A DNA stretch of 55,558 nucleotides from an uncultured Acidimicrobiales bacterium (GCA_937922235.1 CAKZVC010000054.1:1-55558), one strand, 5' to 3'. Shown: positions 15,895 through 25,298, counted from the first letter of the stretch. Notes: generated by a model from the letters alone, not told the origin. Numbers and translations are program-made.

Positions 15895-18576
15895 GTGGCA
15901 ACAACATCGAAGTCTTCTGGAACTCGCTCGCGCTCAGCCTCGCAACGGGCGAAATCAAGTCGTGGTCGGGCGCCGGCGAGCCGAACCCGCAAAACCACTG
16001 CAAAATCAACGCGCAAAGCTCCGGCGAGGAAGAAAACCACCACTCGAAAGAGCACCGCAAAGAAGAACACCCGGCCAACCCTGGGTCAGACGTTCGGTGA
16101 AGCGCTCGACGGCCGCGGCGCAGACCTCTTTGGCCTCTTTCTGATCGTCATGGGCGTGCTTTCCGCGCTCGGCATCTACAGCGGCACGTCTGGATTGCTA
16201 GGACAGGCCTTCGACGACGGCTTTGGCTGGCTCATGGGCGTGTTCCGCTACCTTGCTCCTTTTGCCATCATCGGCGCCGGATTGGCCGTTATCCGTCGGG
16301 GTGGGGAACCACACGCGCTTCCCCCGCACTTCATCGTTGGTGGCATCGCTGCGATCTTCTCGATGACCGGCCTCGTTCACCTCGCAGGTGACAGCCCCGC
16401 ATGGGGAAGCACCGTCGAAGCGTTCTCCGGTGCGGGTGGTGTGCTTGGTCTGCTCATTGGCGGGCCCCTGCTTGCCATTGCGTCGTTCTGGGGAGCGTTG
16501 CTCATCTTGTTGTCGGTCGGCATAGGCGGCCTGATCGTCATGACCGGAACGTCCTTGCAGGGCCTTCTCGCGGCAGTCGCCAACGGCGCTCGTCCACTGG
16601 CAGGCGCAGCAGCGAATGGCACTCGCTCGCTCTTCGTGATCGACCGCGACCTCGAACATGACGAGATCGATCTCACCGACCCGGCCGATGATGGCCCATC
16701 CGTGCACATCGGTGGCGTTCGCCATGACGATGCATTCATCGACGAATCCGGATCGGCACGCGATGCAACGATCGAGATCCCTGTCCCGCGTGAAGACCCA
16801 GAACCTGAGCCAGCCGCCGCAGAAGACAGCACGGCCGACAAGGCAGCGATCTTCGATCAAGACGATGCAGTCGAACCACCGGCTCCCACCGTTGTTGTCC
16901 CTACCGTTGCACCCGCGCCACAGCAGCTCGAAACCGAGCTCGCCGTCACCACCCAAGGCGACCGCACGTGGACGCTGCCATCGATGGCGCTGCTCAGCCG
17001 GTCGAACTCCCAAGACGTCGATCAAGACGCCGTCATTGCCCGAGGCCGCACCCTTGAACGAGCACTTGCTGAACATGGTGTGGAGACCCGCCTGATCAAC
17101 ATGGTCGTCGGCCCAACGGTCACTCGGTTCGAGCTCGAGCTCGGCCTGGGTGTCAAGGTGTCCAAGGTCAAGAACCTCAGCGACGACATCGCCTACGCCA
17201 TGGCGTCGCCCGACGTGCGCATCATCGCCCCGATCCCGGGCAAGCAGGCGATCGGCGTTGAAGTACCGAACGACAACCGCCAGATCATTGCCGTTGGCGA
17301 CATTCTCGGCTCATCGGAAGCCACCGCTGCGAAGGGCCCAATGGAGGTTGCGATCGGCCGCGACATCAACGGCAAGTCGCTGCTCGCCGACCTCTCGAAG
17401 ATGCCACATACGCTCGTCGCAGGAGCCACCGGTGCCGGCAAGTCATCGGGCATCAACTCGATTATCACCTCGCTACTGATGCGCAACACTCCAGACGATG
17501 TGCGCATGATCCTCATCGATCCAAAGCGCGTTGAGATGACGCAGTACGAGCGCATCCCACACCTGCTCACCCAGCCGGTGACCGATCCAAAGAAGGCCGC
17601 GAACGCCCTTGCATGGGCGGTGCGTGAGATGGAACGCCGCTACGAGCTCCTCGAAGAGTGCCGTTTCCGTGACATCGGTGGCTACAACGCCGCGTTCGAC
17701 CAGGGCAAGGTCAAAGCCAAGAAGGGTCAGCTGGGCCCCGACGGCGAGCCTCGCGAATTAAAGCGCTTGCCATACATCCTTGTGGTCGTTGACGAGCTCG
17801 CTGACCTCATGATGGTCGCTGCCCGCGACGTCGAAGATTCGATCGTCCGCATCGGACAGAAGGCTCGAGCTGTTGGGATCCACATGGTGATCGCTACCCA
17901 GCGGCCATCGGTCGACGTTATTACCGGTCTGATCAAGGCGAACGTTCCCGCTCGAATCGCGTATGCCGTATCGAGCATGCAGGACAGCCGAGTCATCCTC
18001 GGTTCGCCGGGCGCCGAGCGCTTGGTCGGTAAGGGCGACATGCTCTTCCAAGACCCAACCAGTTCGACGCCGCTGCGTCTGCAGGGTGCCTGGGTGGAGG
18101 AGTCCGAGGTCAAGAAGATCGTCGATCATTGGCGTCAGCAGAGTTACGACGAAGTGTCAACGAACGAATCAGAGGTGCTCGGCGGCGCCGACCTCGGCGC
18201 ATCGCCAATCGAGATGCCAGCCGCCCCCGAAGGTGGTGCAGCGCTTCCTCCCGTAGCATCTGCCCCTGACCTCACGGGAATGCCAGGCATGCCCGCAGCG
18301 CCGACTCCGGGCTCTGACATGATCACCGCCGACCGCCCAGCCGACGATGACACCGACGACTTGCTCTGGCAGGCCATGGAGCTCGTTGTGTCGTCCGGGC
18401 TTGGTTCGACGTCGATGTTGCAACGCAAGCTTCGAGTTGGTTTCTCTCGTGCTGGTCGCATTATGGACGAGCTCGAGCAGAAGGGCATCGTGGGCCCGAG
18501 CGAAGGCTCCAAGGCACGCGAAGTCCTGCTTACTCCTGAGCAGCTCATGGCACTGCGAAATGGCACCGCAGAGTAG
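15895..18576 (+). CDS. ftsK: DNA translocase FtsK/SpoIIIE
   Basis: About 893 residues. The frame is open from 15787, but that start lies in a palindromic repeat. The GTG at 15895 follows a TAGTGT -10-like hexamer (15879-15884) by ten bases and gives MATTSKSSGTRSRS. GTG 15868 is an alternative. Order: a Lys/Arg/Ser/Thr-rich N-terminus, four transmembrane helices (about residues 65-200), an acidic Pro-rich linker, then the motor domain. The motor has Walker A GATGAGKSSG, Walker B ILVVVDELADLMM, and RPSVDVITGLIKANVPARIA. A C-terminal gamma winged helix that reads KOPS-type sites (LLWQAMELVVSSGLGSTSML, RAGRIMDELEQKGIVGPSEG) completes it. FtsK pumps DNA at the septum to resolve chromosome ends at division. 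Confidence 0.96.
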   Translation: MATTSKSSGTRSRSASQRAKSSRGRAPASRTRKTTAKSTRKAPARKKTTTRKSTAKKNTRPTLGQTFGEALDGRGADLFGLFLIVMGVLSALGIYSGTSGLLGQAFDDGFGWLMGVFRYLAPFAIIGAGLAVIRRGGEPHALPPHFIVGGIAAIFSMTGLVHLAGDSPAWGSTVEAFSGAGGVLGLLIGGPLLAIASFWGALLILLSVGIGGLIVMTGTSLQGLLAAVANGARPLAGAAANGTRSLFVIDRDLEHDEIDLTDPADDGPSVHIGGVRHDDAFIDESGSARDATIEIPVPREDPEPEPAAAEDSTADKAAIFDQDDAVEPPAPTVVVPTVAPAPQQLETELAVTTQGDRTWTLPSMALLSRSNSQDVDQDAVIARGRTLERALAEHGVETRLINMVVGPTVTRFELELGLGVKVSKVKNLSDDIAYAMASPDVRIIAPIPGKQAIGVEVPNDNRQIIAVGDILGSSEATAAKGPMEVAIGRDINGKSLLADLSKMPHTLVAGATGAGKSSGINSIITSLLMRNTPDDVRMILIDPKRVEMTQYERIPHLLTQPVTDPKKAANALAWAVREMERRYELLEECRFRDIGGYNAAFDQGKVKAKKGQLGPDGEPRELKRLPYILVVVDELADLMMVAARDVEDSIVRIGQKARAVGIHMVIATQRPSVDVITGLIKANVPARIAYAVSSMQDSRVILGSPGAERLVGKGDMLFQDPTSSTPLRLQGAWVEESEVKKIVDHWRQQSYDEVSTNESEVLGGADLGASPIEMPAAPEGGAALPPVASAPDLTGMPGMPAAPTPGSDMITADRPADDDTDDLLWQAMELVVSSGLGSTSMLQRKLRVGFSRAGRIMDELEQKGIVGPSEGSKAREVLLTPEQLMALRNGTAE

Positions 18577-18598
18577 GGCACAACGCTCCTAGCCCTGG

Positions 18599-18610
18599 CA
18601 GAATCCATCG
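18599..18610 (+). promoter_or_regulatory. Leaderless promoter of the cation exchanger gene (-10 CAGAAT)
   Basis: CAGAAT at 18599-18604 lies six bases before the GTG at 18611, the spacing shared by other leaderless starts in the window. Confidence 0.45.
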
Positions 18611-19606
18611 GTGGAATTTCTCTCCAACCCCTCGCTTGTCGTCGCGCTTATCGAAGTCGCTATTGGCCTGTTCTTGCTCACCAAGGCCGCTGATGTCTTC
18701 GTCGATGGGGCGGTTGCGATTGCCGGCTCGCTCAAGATGTCGCCGCTCGTTGTCGGCGCAGTCATCGTGGGCTTCGGCACCAGCGCACCCGAACTGTTGG
18801 TGTCGAGCCTCGCTGCGATCAATGGTGACGTCGACCTAGGTGTTGGCAACATTGTTGGCTCGAACGTAGCCAACCTGTCGCTCGTGCTCGGCGCAGCAGC
18901 GCTCGTCGTGCCGCTGTTGGTTACCAAGTCGGTGCTGGCGCGCGAAGCACCGGTGAGTCTCGCCGCAGCAGCGCTCTTCGCCTTCTTTACCATCGACGGA
19001 TTCCGCCCGTGGGAGGGCGTTGTCATGTTGTTGGTGCTCGTGGCAGTCCTCGCGTGGATCGTGCTCGGTGGACACGAAGACGCTGTCGAGGATCTCGACT
19101 TCGACGAGAACCAGCCGCTCGGCAAGAGCGTCCTTGAGACTGTCGGTGGACTTCTCGGCACCATGCTCGGCGCCCAGCTCATGGTGTGGGGTGCGCTCGG
19201 GATCGCCGACCGTTTCGGCTTGTCGGGAGGCTTCGTGGGCTTCACGCTGGTGGCCATCGGTACGTCGCTTCCTGAGCTCGTCACGGCCGTTGCCGCTGCC
19301 AAGAAGGGCGAAACCGAGCTCATCTTGGGCAACCTGCTGGGATCGAACGTCTTCAACAGCCTCGCCGTTGGTGGCGCGATTGCTCTGCTCGGCGCAGGCA
19401 CGATCGACGACGAGCTGATGCGAAGCTACGGCATCGTCATCATGGTCATGATCGCAACGCTCGCCTGGGTGTTCATGGTCATGCGCAGGCGGGTGAGTAA
19501 ACCCGAGGCCGCGGTCCTGCTCACGGCCTACGCCACGGCGATCCTCGTAATTTCCGATACAGGCATTGGCGAATCGATCCGAAGCGCCATTGAATCGCTG
19601 GCGTAG
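18611..19606 (+). CDS. Calcium/sodium antiporter, CaCA family
   Basis: 331 residues from GTG 18611. The protein has the two-fold repeat of CaCA exchangers (YrbG-like). The first alpha repeat contains GFGTSAPELLVS and GNIVGSNVANLSLVLG; the second contains AIGTSLPELVTAVAAAKKG and GNLLGSNVFNSLAVGG. The acidic residue in each TSxPE motif coordinates the cation. About ten hydrophobic helices are visible, with an acidic cytosolic loop between the halves (GGHEDAVEDLDFDENQ). It likely exchanges Ca2+ for Na+ or H+ across the membrane. It stands alone between ftsK and rimO and is an insertion relative to the usual actinobacterial order. Confidence 0.93.
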   Translation: MEFLSNPSLVVALIEVAIGLFLLTKAADVFVDGAVAIAGSLKMSPLVVGAVIVGFGTSAPELLVSSLAAINGDVDLGVGNIVGSNVANLSLVLGAAALVVPLLVTKSVLAREAPVSLAAAALFAFFTIDGFRPWEGVVMLLVLVAVLAWIVLGGHEDAVEDLDFDENQPLGKSVLETVGGLLGTMLGAQLMVWGALGIADRFGLSGGFVGFTLVAIGTSLPELVTAVAAAKKGETELILGNLLGSNVFNSLAVGGAIALLGAGTIDDELMRSYGIVIMVMIATLAWVFMVMRRRVSKPEAAVLLTAYATAILVISDTGIGESIRSAIESLA

Positions 19607-19643
19607 CAACCTCGCCGTTCGGCTCAAGGCCGGGCGAAGGCGG

Positions 19644-19655
19644 TAGTCTTGCGAG
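19644..19655 (+). promoter_or_regulatory. Leaderless promoter of rimO (-10 TAGTCT)
   Basis: TAGTCT at 19644-19649, six bases, then the GTG start at 19656. Confidence 0.55.
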
Positions 19656-20915
19656 GTGGCCGGACAGTATTGGATCGAGACTCTTGGGTGCCCCAAGAAC
19701 GAAGTCGATTCCGACAAGCTCGTCGGCACGCTGACCGCCGACGGAATGGTGCGAGCTGACAGCCCCGAGGACGCCGATCTGGTTGTCGTGAACACGTGCG
19801 CCTTCATTGAAGATGCACGCCAAGAGTCGATCAACACCGTGCTCGAACTGAGCGACCGGGCCGACGATGCTCGGGTGGTCGTTACCGGCTGTATGGCCGA
19901 GCGTTATGGCGATGAGCTTGCCGAGGCGCTCCCCGAAGTTCATAGCGTGGCCGGCTTTGGTGTGCCGGTCACCCTTGGCAAGAAGCCCGAGAAACCGCTG
20001 CCATCGTTCGATCTGCTGAACTTGCCCCGGCCGGCGTCGTCTCGCCCATGGGCGTACGTCAAGGTGGCCGAGGGCTGCGACCGCAATTGTGGGTTCTGCG
20101 CCATCCCGACCTTCAGGGGACCACAACGCTCGCGCACCCACGAGTCGATTCTCGACGAGGTCCGCCAGCTCGACGCCCAGGAGATCGTCCTCGTGGCTCA
20201 GGACCTCGCTGCTTTTGGGCGCGATCAGGGGCAAGGCACCCGAAGTATCGTCCCACTTATCGGTGAGGTTCGCGAGCTCGTCGAACGAGTTCGCTTGCTC
20301 TACTTGTACCCATCGGATCTGACCGAGGAGCTCATCGAAGCCATCCTGCAGACCGGTGTGCCGTATTTCGACTTGTCGCTCCAGCATGTGAGTCGTCCGC
20401 TGATGCGTCGCATGCGTCGTTGGGGTGATGGCGAACGATTCCTGGAGCGCATCGAACGCATTCGTTCCCTCGAGCCCGAGGCGTCATTCCGGTCGAACTT
20501 CATTGTTGGCTACCCGGGCGAGACCGAAGAGGACCACGATGCGCTTCTCGATTTCGTCGAACAAGCTCAGCTCGATTGGTGTGGGTTCTTTGCGTACTCG
20601 AAGGAAGACGGCACGTACGCCGCCGACCTCGATGGCGAGGTCGCTCCCGAGCTCATGACCGAGCGTCTCCGTGAACTCACCGAAATGCAGGACAGCATCA
20701 CGGCCTACCGCCGCGACATGCTGATCGGCGAGACGGTCAACGTGCTCGTCGACGAGCCGGGCATTGGACGCACCCATCGTGAGGCTCCCGAGATCGATGG
20801 CATCGTGCAGGTGCCCACCGACTTGGCCGTGGGTGAATTCCACTCGGTCGAGATCGCGAGCGCAATCGGCCCGGATCTCGTCGCCGAGGGCGCATCCGCT
20901 GAGGACGCGTCATGA
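19656..20915 (+). CDS. rimO: Ribosomal protein S12 methylthiotransferase RimO
   Basis: 419 residues from GTG 19656. RimO is a radical SAM enzyme with two [4Fe-4S] clusters that adds a methylthio group to an aspartate of ribosomal protein S12. Visible: the N-terminal UPF0004 domain (YWIETLGCPKNEVDSDKL, VVNTCAFIEDARQES, VVTGCMAERYG) with its three cluster cysteines, the radical SAM motif CDRNCGFC in KVAEGCDRNCGFCAIP, FRGPQRSR, the SLQHVSRPLMRRMRR segment typical of methylthiotransferases, FIVGYPGETEEDH, and a C-terminal TRAM domain. The LGCPKN motif favours RimO over MiaB. Overlaps pgsA by ATGA. Confidence 0.95.
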   Translation: MAGQYWIETLGCPKNEVDSDKLVGTLTADGMVRADSPEDADLVVVNTCAFIEDARQESINTVLELSDRADDARVVVTGCMAERYGDELAEALPEVHSVAGFGVPVTLGKKPEKPLPSFDLLNLPRPASSRPWAYVKVAEGCDRNCGFCAIPTFRGPQRSRTHESILDEVRQLDAQEIVLVAQDLAAFGRDQGQGTRSIVPLIGEVRELVERVRLLYLYPSDLTEELIEAILQTGVPYFDLSLQHVSRPLMRRMRRWGDGERFLERIERIRSLEPEASFRSNFIVGYPGETEEDHDALLDFVEQAQLDWCGFFAYSKEDGTYAADLDGEVAPELMTERLRELTEMQDSITAYRRDMLIGETVNVLVDEPGIGRTHREAPEIDGIVQVPTDLAVGEFHSVEIASAIGPDLVAEGASAEDAS

Positions 20916-21550
20916 CGAACAACGGGGCCAACCCAAGCCCAGGCGCTCGTCACCACATCAGCCACTTCGTGTCGAACCCGGCCAACATGATCACCGCTGC
21001 CCGAATTGCGGCGTCGCCAATTCCGTTCGCACTCATCTTGGCCAACGAGGAATCTGGCGGAGCATCGTGGTGGGCGTTCATCCTCGGCTGGATCTTTGCC
21101 GCCACTGACCTGCTCGACGGTTGGCTTGCTCGCACCTACAACATGATCAGCCGCACCGGCGCCTTCCTCGACCCGCTCGCCGACAAGATCGTTGTACTCG
21201 GCGCAATGTTCTGCCTCGTTGCGGTGTCTCGCTATCACTGGATCCCGGTAGCGCTCATCTTCATCCGTGAGGTCGTCATTACTGGCTTCCGCAGCTACTG
21301 GGTCAAGAAGAATCGGGCAGTGCCTGCCCGCAAACTCGGCAAGTACAAGTCGATCTTCCAAGGCGTGGCCCTCCAGCTGGCGCTGTTCCCACCGTTCGAG
21401 AACGCCGACTTCATTGTCCAAGCTGGGCTGTGGTTTGCCGTAGCGTTCACCTTGTACTCCGGGCTTCGCTACCTCCTCGACGGATCGGCGGCGACCCGAC
21501 TAAGCGGCAACATCAATGAAGCCGTATCCCCTGAGAAAGTGACCGAGTAA
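20912..21550 (+). CDS. pgsA: CDP-diacylglycerol--glycerol-3-phosphate 3-phosphatidyltransferase
   Basis: 212 residues, coupled to rimO by ATGA. It contains the CDP-alcohol phosphotransferase signature DLLDGWLARTYN...GAFLDPLADK, with the D-G-x2-A-R-x8-G-x3-D-x3-D spacing that binds metal and the CDP moiety. Membrane helices before and after this motif are clear (ITAARIAASPIPFALILA, IVVLGAMFCLVAVSRYHW, VALIFIREVVITGFRSYW). The reaction makes phosphatidylglycerol phosphate for membrane lipid and cardiolipin synthesis. The rimO-pgsA-cinA order is usual in actinobacteria and supports PgsA over other family members. Confidence 0.93.
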   Translation: MTNNGANPSPGARHHISHFVSNPANMITAARIAASPIPFALILANEESGGASWWAFILGWIFAATDLLDGWLARTYNMISRTGAFLDPLADKIVVLGAMFCLVAVSRYHWIPVALIFIREVVITGFRSYWVKKNRAVPARKLGKYKSIFQGVALQLALFPPFENADFIVQAGLWFAVAFTLYSGLRYLLDGSAATRLSGNINEAVSPEKVTE

Positions 21551-22828
21551 ATGCGCTGTGAAGTTGTCGCCGTTGGGTCTGAGCTGTTGCTCGGGCAGAT
21601 CAACGACACGAACTCGTCCTGGATTGGCCAGGAGCTGGCAGCTGTCGGCATCGACTCGTTCTTCCAGACGAAGGTGGGCGACAACCTCGAGCGCATGGTT
21701 TCGGTGATCGAGCTTGCGCTGAGCCGAAGCGACGCAGTTGTGTGCACCGGCGGTCTGGGCCCCACCCAAGACGACATCACCCGCGACGCCATTGCCCAGG
21801 TCATGGGCGTCGAGCTTGTCACCGACGATGCGCTCGTCGAGAAGATCCAAGCGATGTGGGGCCTCTCGGGCCGCGAGATGCCCGAGAACAACAAGCTGCA
21901 GGCTCGAATCCCTGTTGGCGCAGCTCCGATCCCCGTGCAGCCAGGAACGGCTCCTGGCATCGTTGCCGAGTTCGAGTACGACGGCACCACGAAGGTCATC
22001 TACGCGGTGCCCGGTGTGCCGTGGGAGATGCAAGAGATGATGAATGGTTTCATCATCGACGATGTCGTCCGTCGTTCCGGCAGCACCGCGATCATCCGGT
22101 CGCGCACGCTCCGTACGTGGGGCACGTCCGAGTCCGGCTTGGCTGAGCAGCTCGCAGACGAGATCGAGCGCCTCGATACTGCCGACACCACCGACGGCGG
22201 GGTGACACTCGCGTTCCTGGCGAGCGGCATGGAAGGGCTCAAAGTTCGTATCACGGCAAAGGGAGCGGACGAGGCAGCGGTCGCGGCGTTGCTCGATGAT
22301 GAGGAGGCCCGGGTTCGTTCGATCATCGGCCCGATCGTCTTCGGCTTGGACGACCAAACCATGGAATCGGTTGTGCTCGACCTGTGCGCCGAGCAAGGGT
22401 TGACGATCGGCACCGCCGAGTCGCTCACCGGCGGACTCATCGCTCAGCGTCTTACAGCCACTCCAGGCTCGAGTAAGGCGTTCCGGGGCGGAGTAATCAC
22501 GTACGCCACCGATGTGAAGACTGCGTTGCTCGGAGCTCCTGAGGGCCCCTCAGTAAGCGAAGAGATGGTCGAGGCGATGGCGCTCGGTGCGTGCGAGGCG
22601 CTTGGCGCTGATGTTTCTGTTGCAACCACGGGAGTTGCTGGCCCCGACGGCTGGGAGGGCATTCCACCGGGAACGGTGTGGATCGCGACGTGCGTAGACG
22701 GCGAGGTCGAAAGCCACCTGCTCCGGTACAAGACCGACCGTCGCCGGACCCGCAACTACACGACGATCACGGTGCTTAACGCGCTGCGTAAGCGCCTGAT
22801 AGCGCGAGCTGAGGCTGCGGGGTCTTAG
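21551..22828 (+). CDS. cinA: CinA-family protein (competence/damage-inducible; NMN amidase domain)
   Basis: 425 residues, starting directly after the pgsA stop codon. The N-terminal MoCF-like domain is marked by EVVAVGSELLLGQINDTNSSWI, TGGLGPTQDDITRDAIAQVMG and YAVPGVPWEMQEMM; in homologs it has ADP-ribose pyrophosphatase activity. The C-terminal PncC-like domain (about 265-425) has GTAESLTGGLIAQRLTATPGSSKAFRGG, TSVAYVIT-equivalent residues and TTGVAGPDGWEGIPPGTVWIA, and deamidates nicotinamide mononucleotide. Both domains look complete. The stop TAG overlaps by two bases the stop of the convergent MaoC gene. Confidence 0.95.
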   Translation: MRCEVVAVGSELLLGQINDTNSSWIGQELAAVGIDSFFQTKVGDNLERMVSVIELALSRSDAVVCTGGLGPTQDDITRDAIAQVMGVELVTDDALVEKIQAMWGLSGREMPENNKLQARIPVGAAPIPVQPGTAPGIVAEFEYDGTTKVIYAVPGVPWEMQEMMNGFIIDDVVRRSGSTAIIRSRTLRTWGTSESGLAEQLADEIERLDTADTTDGGVTLAFLASGMEGLKVRITAKGADEAAVAALLDDEEARVRSIIGPIVFGLDDQTMESVVLDLCAEQGLTIGTAESLTGGLIAQRLTATPGSSKAFRGGVITYATDVKTALLGAPEGPSVSEEMVEAMALGACEALGADVSVATTGVAGPDGWEGIPPGTVWIATCVDGEVESHLLRYKTDRRRTRNYTTITVLNALRKRLIARAEAAGS

Positions 22829-23292
22829 CTCGTCGGAGCTTTCATCATCAGCGCGTTGCGAACCGCGCTGCAGACGAGCACATCGTGCTGATTGAACGCC
22901 CGATGCTCGATCGTCACGATGCCCCGGTCGGGCTTTGACTTCGACTCGCGGGTGGCCAGAATCTCGGACTCGACATGAATCGTGTCGCCGTGAAAGAGCG
23001 GAGCGGGAAACGTTACGGAATCGAACCCAAGGTTGGCGACTGTCGTGCCGTGTGTGAGCTCGTGGACGGAGATGCCAACGACGATGCCGAGGGTCAGCAG
23101 GGAGTTCACGAGCGGCTGACCAAAGCTGGTCGTAGACGCGTAGTCCGCATCGATGTGCAGGGGAGCGGGGTTCAGCGTCGTTGTCGAAAACTGGACGTTG
23201 TCAGACTCGGTGATAGTGCGGGTCAATGCGTGGGGAACGACCATGCCGACCTCGAACGCTTCGAACCACATGCCCTTTGGGATAATTGCCAT
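22825..23292 (-). CDS. MaoC-like (R)-specific hydratase/dehydratase
   Basis: 155 residues from ATG 23292. The single hot-dog domain contains WFEAFEVGMVVPHALTRTITESDNVQFSTTTLNPAPLHID, which carries the conserved Asp-x-x-x-x-Asn-x-x-x-x-x-His-style active site of MaoC hydratases. FGQPLVNSLLTLGIVVGISV, FPAPLFHGDTIHVESEIL and a terminal RNALMM follow. Such enzymes hydrate enoyl-CoA esters, for example mesaconyl- or crotonyl-type substrates. Substrate here is unknown. No Shine-Dalgarno is seen; CAAACT six bases before the ATG could be a weak leaderless -10. The 3' end overlaps cinA. Confidence 0.87.
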   Translation of the reverse strand: MAIIPKGMWFEAFEVGMVVPHALTRTITESDNVQFSTTTLNPAPLHIDADYASTTSFGQPLVNSLLTLGIVVGISVHELTHGTTVANLGFDSVTFPAPLFHGDTIHVESEILATRESKSKPDRGIVTIEHRAFNQHDVLVCSAVRNALMMKAPTS

Positions 23293-23304
23293 AGGGCGAG
23301 TTTG

Positions 23305-23757
23305 TCAGGTCCGGGCGCAGAGAGCGAAGAAGTCGAAACCGTCGAGTTCGGCGTTGACGACCGTGTCCCACGGGTACGGGCTCTGACGGCCCCAGGCTTC
23401 GCACTCGGTTGCGTGCTGGGCAATGTGCTGCAACCGGACCATGTCGGCCTTGGTTAGTGGTGCAAGTCGAATCCCAGCTTCGAGCGCGAGAGATACCACA
23501 CTGGCTTCAAGGTGATTCTCGGGTTTGCAGCTGCCTGGCTTTGCGAGACGCTCACGAAGATCGTCTGGGAGATAATTCTCGAGCACTTCGAGCGAGTCGT
23601 TGAACTTCCACGGCATGTCGAAGGCGTCACCAATTGGGTGGAGCGACTCGAGGAACGCCTCTGCTGCAGCGACGACGTCGCTGTCCGCCTGGAGGCTTTC
23701 TCCGTGCTTGAGGAGCTCATCTACCGTGGCTCCAACGAACTTCATGGTCGAGACCAT
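23305..23757 (-). CDS. Conserved-looking soluble protein of unknown function
   Basis: 150 residues from ATG 23757, favoured by GATACT six bases upstream; an internal ATG four codons later is possible. The protein is acidic and mostly helical, without signal peptide or transmembrane helices. Notable stretches are DMPWKFNDSLEVLENYLPDD, ASVVSLALEAGIRLAPLTKAD, and a C-terminus with CEAWGRQSPYPWDTVVNAELDGF and a Trp-rich character. I do not recognise a family. It sits 12 bp upstream of the MaoC gene on the same strand and may be co-transcribed with it. Confidence 0.65.
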   Translation of the reverse strand: MVSTMKFVGATVDELLKHGESLQADSDVVAAAEAFLESLHPIGDAFDMPWKFNDSLEVLENYLPDDLRERLAKPGSCKPENHLEASVVSLALEAGIRLAPLTKADMVRLQHIAQHATECEAWGRQSPYPWDTVVNAELDGFDFFALCART

Positions 23758-23763
23758 AGATCA

Positions 23764-23769
23764 AGTATC
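23764..23769 (-). promoter_or_regulatory. Probable leaderless promoter for the unknown protein (-10 GATACT)
   Basis: On the minus strand GATACT (plus-strand 23764-23769) precedes the ATG at 23757 by six bases. One mismatch from TATACT. Confidence 0.4.
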
Positions 23770-23843
23770 GGTGCTCGTGCAGGGCACCTGTAGGACCTTA
23801 AGACCCCACTTCTTGGGTCTGGGCACCGTCGGTGTAGAGGCGG

Positions 23844-24257
23844 CTACTCAGCGTCGGCTGAACTGCCTTCTTCAGCTTCTTCGAGGCGAAGCGAGGCCGA
23901 GTTCATGCAGTAGCGCAGTCCGTTTGCACCCGGGCCGTCAGGGAAGACATGGCCGAGGTGCGCACCGCACTTTGCGCACAGCGATTCGGTTCGAACCATG
24001 CCCAACGATGCGTCACTCTTCTCAGCGACAGCTGCTTCAGAAAGGGGCAGGGTGAAGCTTGGCCAACCGGAGCCAGAGTCGTACTTGGTCTCGCTGCTAA
24101 ACAGCGGTTCATCACATACACGGCAGTGGTAGGTGCCTGCGGTTTTGGTGTCCCAGTATTCGCCGGTGAAGGCGCGCTCGGTGCCCGCCTGTTGGGTTAC
24201 CGCGTACTGCTCAGGGGTGAGACGTTCACGAAGTTCTGCATCGGTGATCTCAGACAT
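23844..24257 (-). CDS. msrB: Peptide-methionine (R)-S-oxide reductase
   Basis: 137 residues from ATG 24257, preceded by a GAAAGG Shine-Dalgarno at 8-base spacing; the longer open frame is rejected. MsrB repairs R-methionine sulfoxide in oxidised proteins. Visible: the N-terminal [21 protein letters not shown], the two zinc CxxC pairs (CRVCDE and CAKCGAH), [17 protein letters not shown] and the catalytic cysteine in [11 protein letters not shown] single-domain cytosolic enzyme of ordinary size. No MsrA is in the window. The acidic tail ([12 protein letters not shown]) is unremarkable. Confidence 0.97.
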   Translation of the reverse strand: MSEITDAELRERLTPEQYAVTQQAGTERAFTGEYWDTKTAGTYHCRVCDEPLFSSETKYDSGSGWPSFTLPLSEAAVAEKSDASLGMVRTESLCAKCGAHLGHVFPDGPGANGLRYCMNSASLRLEEAEEGSSADAE

Positions 24258-24393
24258 GTGGTTGGCCTTTCGCCGGAGGATTGGGGTGTTGCACGGGCGT
24301 GCTGGGCATGTGATGCACCGTAGCTGCCCGATAGATTCCAACGTGTTCCTCAACACCGAGGATTCTTCGAATGTTCCTCTTGGAGACATGTTC

Positions 24394-25278
24394 ATGACGA
24401 CTGCAGCTGGCCACCGTTGGATCGACGCCGAATCTGGCACCGTGCTCGATAGCTGGTATCCCATTGGCGCCGAACCAAAGCGGGCGTGCGCTGCTGAAGC
24501 CGCCGGCCTCATTCGCGGTGAGTCGTTCGAGATCACGATCGACAACCATGCAGCTCCAGCTGACGTTTCCGATGCGTACCTTCGCTTGCATCTGCTTAGC
24601 CGTCGTGAAGTCGCGCCTCACGGCATCAACCTCACCGGGATCTTCGGTGTGCTCACGAACGTGGCATGGACAAGTGCCGGGCCGGTGCTGCCCGACAAGG
24701 TCGATTCGCTTAAGGCCGCGGTTGCTGACGCAGGCGTGCACGTGGGCGTCAACGGGCTCGACAAGTTTCCTCGCATGCTCGACTACGTCGTGCCGTCCGG
24801 CGTCCGCATCGCGAACGCGAACCGGGTGCGTCTCGGCGCTCACCTCGCCGAAGGCACCACGGTCATGCACGAGGGTTTCGTGAACTTCAACGCCGGAACG
24901 ACTGGCTCATCGATGGTCGAAGGACGCATCTCGGCAGGCGTTGTCGTCGGTGATGGGTCTGACGTTGGTGGCGGCGCATCGATTATGGGCACCCTTTCGG
25001 GTGGCGGCCAAGAGACCATCTCGCTCGGAGAGCGATGCCTGCTCGGAGCGAACTCGGGCCTGGGCATCTCGCTCGGCAACGACTGCGTTGTCGAAGCTGG
25101 TCTCTACCTCACCGCCGGAACCAAGGTGACGTTGCCAGACGGCGAAGTACGCGCTGGACGGGATCTCTCGGGCATCAACGGCCTGTTGTTCCGTCGGAAC
25201 TCGCTTTCCGGCGCAGTAGAAGCCGTACCCAACGGCGCCAACTGGAACGGCCTAAACGACGCCCTCCACGCCAACTGA
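24394..25278 (+). CDS. dapD: 2,3,4,5-tetrahydropyridine-2,6-dicarboxylate N-succinyltransferase, actinobacterial type
   Basis: 294 residues if started at ATG 24394, which has GGAG at eight-base spacing; ATG 24388 is in frame but too close to it. The N-terminal domain ([47 protein letters not shown]) is followed by a left-handed beta-helix of hexapeptide repeats ([47 protein letters not shown]). [42 protein letters not shown] matches actinobacterial DapD, which makes N-succinyl-2-amino-6-ketopimelate from succinyl-CoA. It completes a third step of the diaminopimelate pathway in this window along with dapB and dapA. It is shorter than the mycobacterial protein at the N-terminus. Confidence 0.92.
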   Translation: MTTAAGHRWIDAESGTVLDSWYPIGAEPKRACAAEAAGLIRGESFEITIDNHAAPADVSDAYLRLHLLSRREVAPHGINLTGIFGVLTNVAWTSAGPVLPDKVDSLKAAVADAGVHVGVNGLDKFPRMLDYVVPSGVRIANANRVRLGAHLAEGTTVMHEGFVNFNAGTTGSSMVEGRISAGVVVGDGSDVGGGASIMGTLSGGGQETISLGERCLLGANSGLGISLGNDCVVEAGLYLTAGTKVTLPDGEVRAGRDLSGINGLLFRRNSLSGAVEAVPNGANWNGLNDALHAN

Positions 25279-25298
25279 GCGACGAAGTCCGCAGTTCC

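Noticed and set aside
24133..24393. N-terminal extension of DapD over the msrB promoter
   Set aside because: It overlaps msrB on the other strand and has no DapD-like sequence; a Shine-Dalgarno precedes ATG 24394.
24258..24393. Riboswitch or small RNA in the msrB-dapD gap
   Set aside because: Only a short GAGG/CCTC pairing with an ATTC-TTC-GAAT core was found; no known riboswitch consensus recognised.
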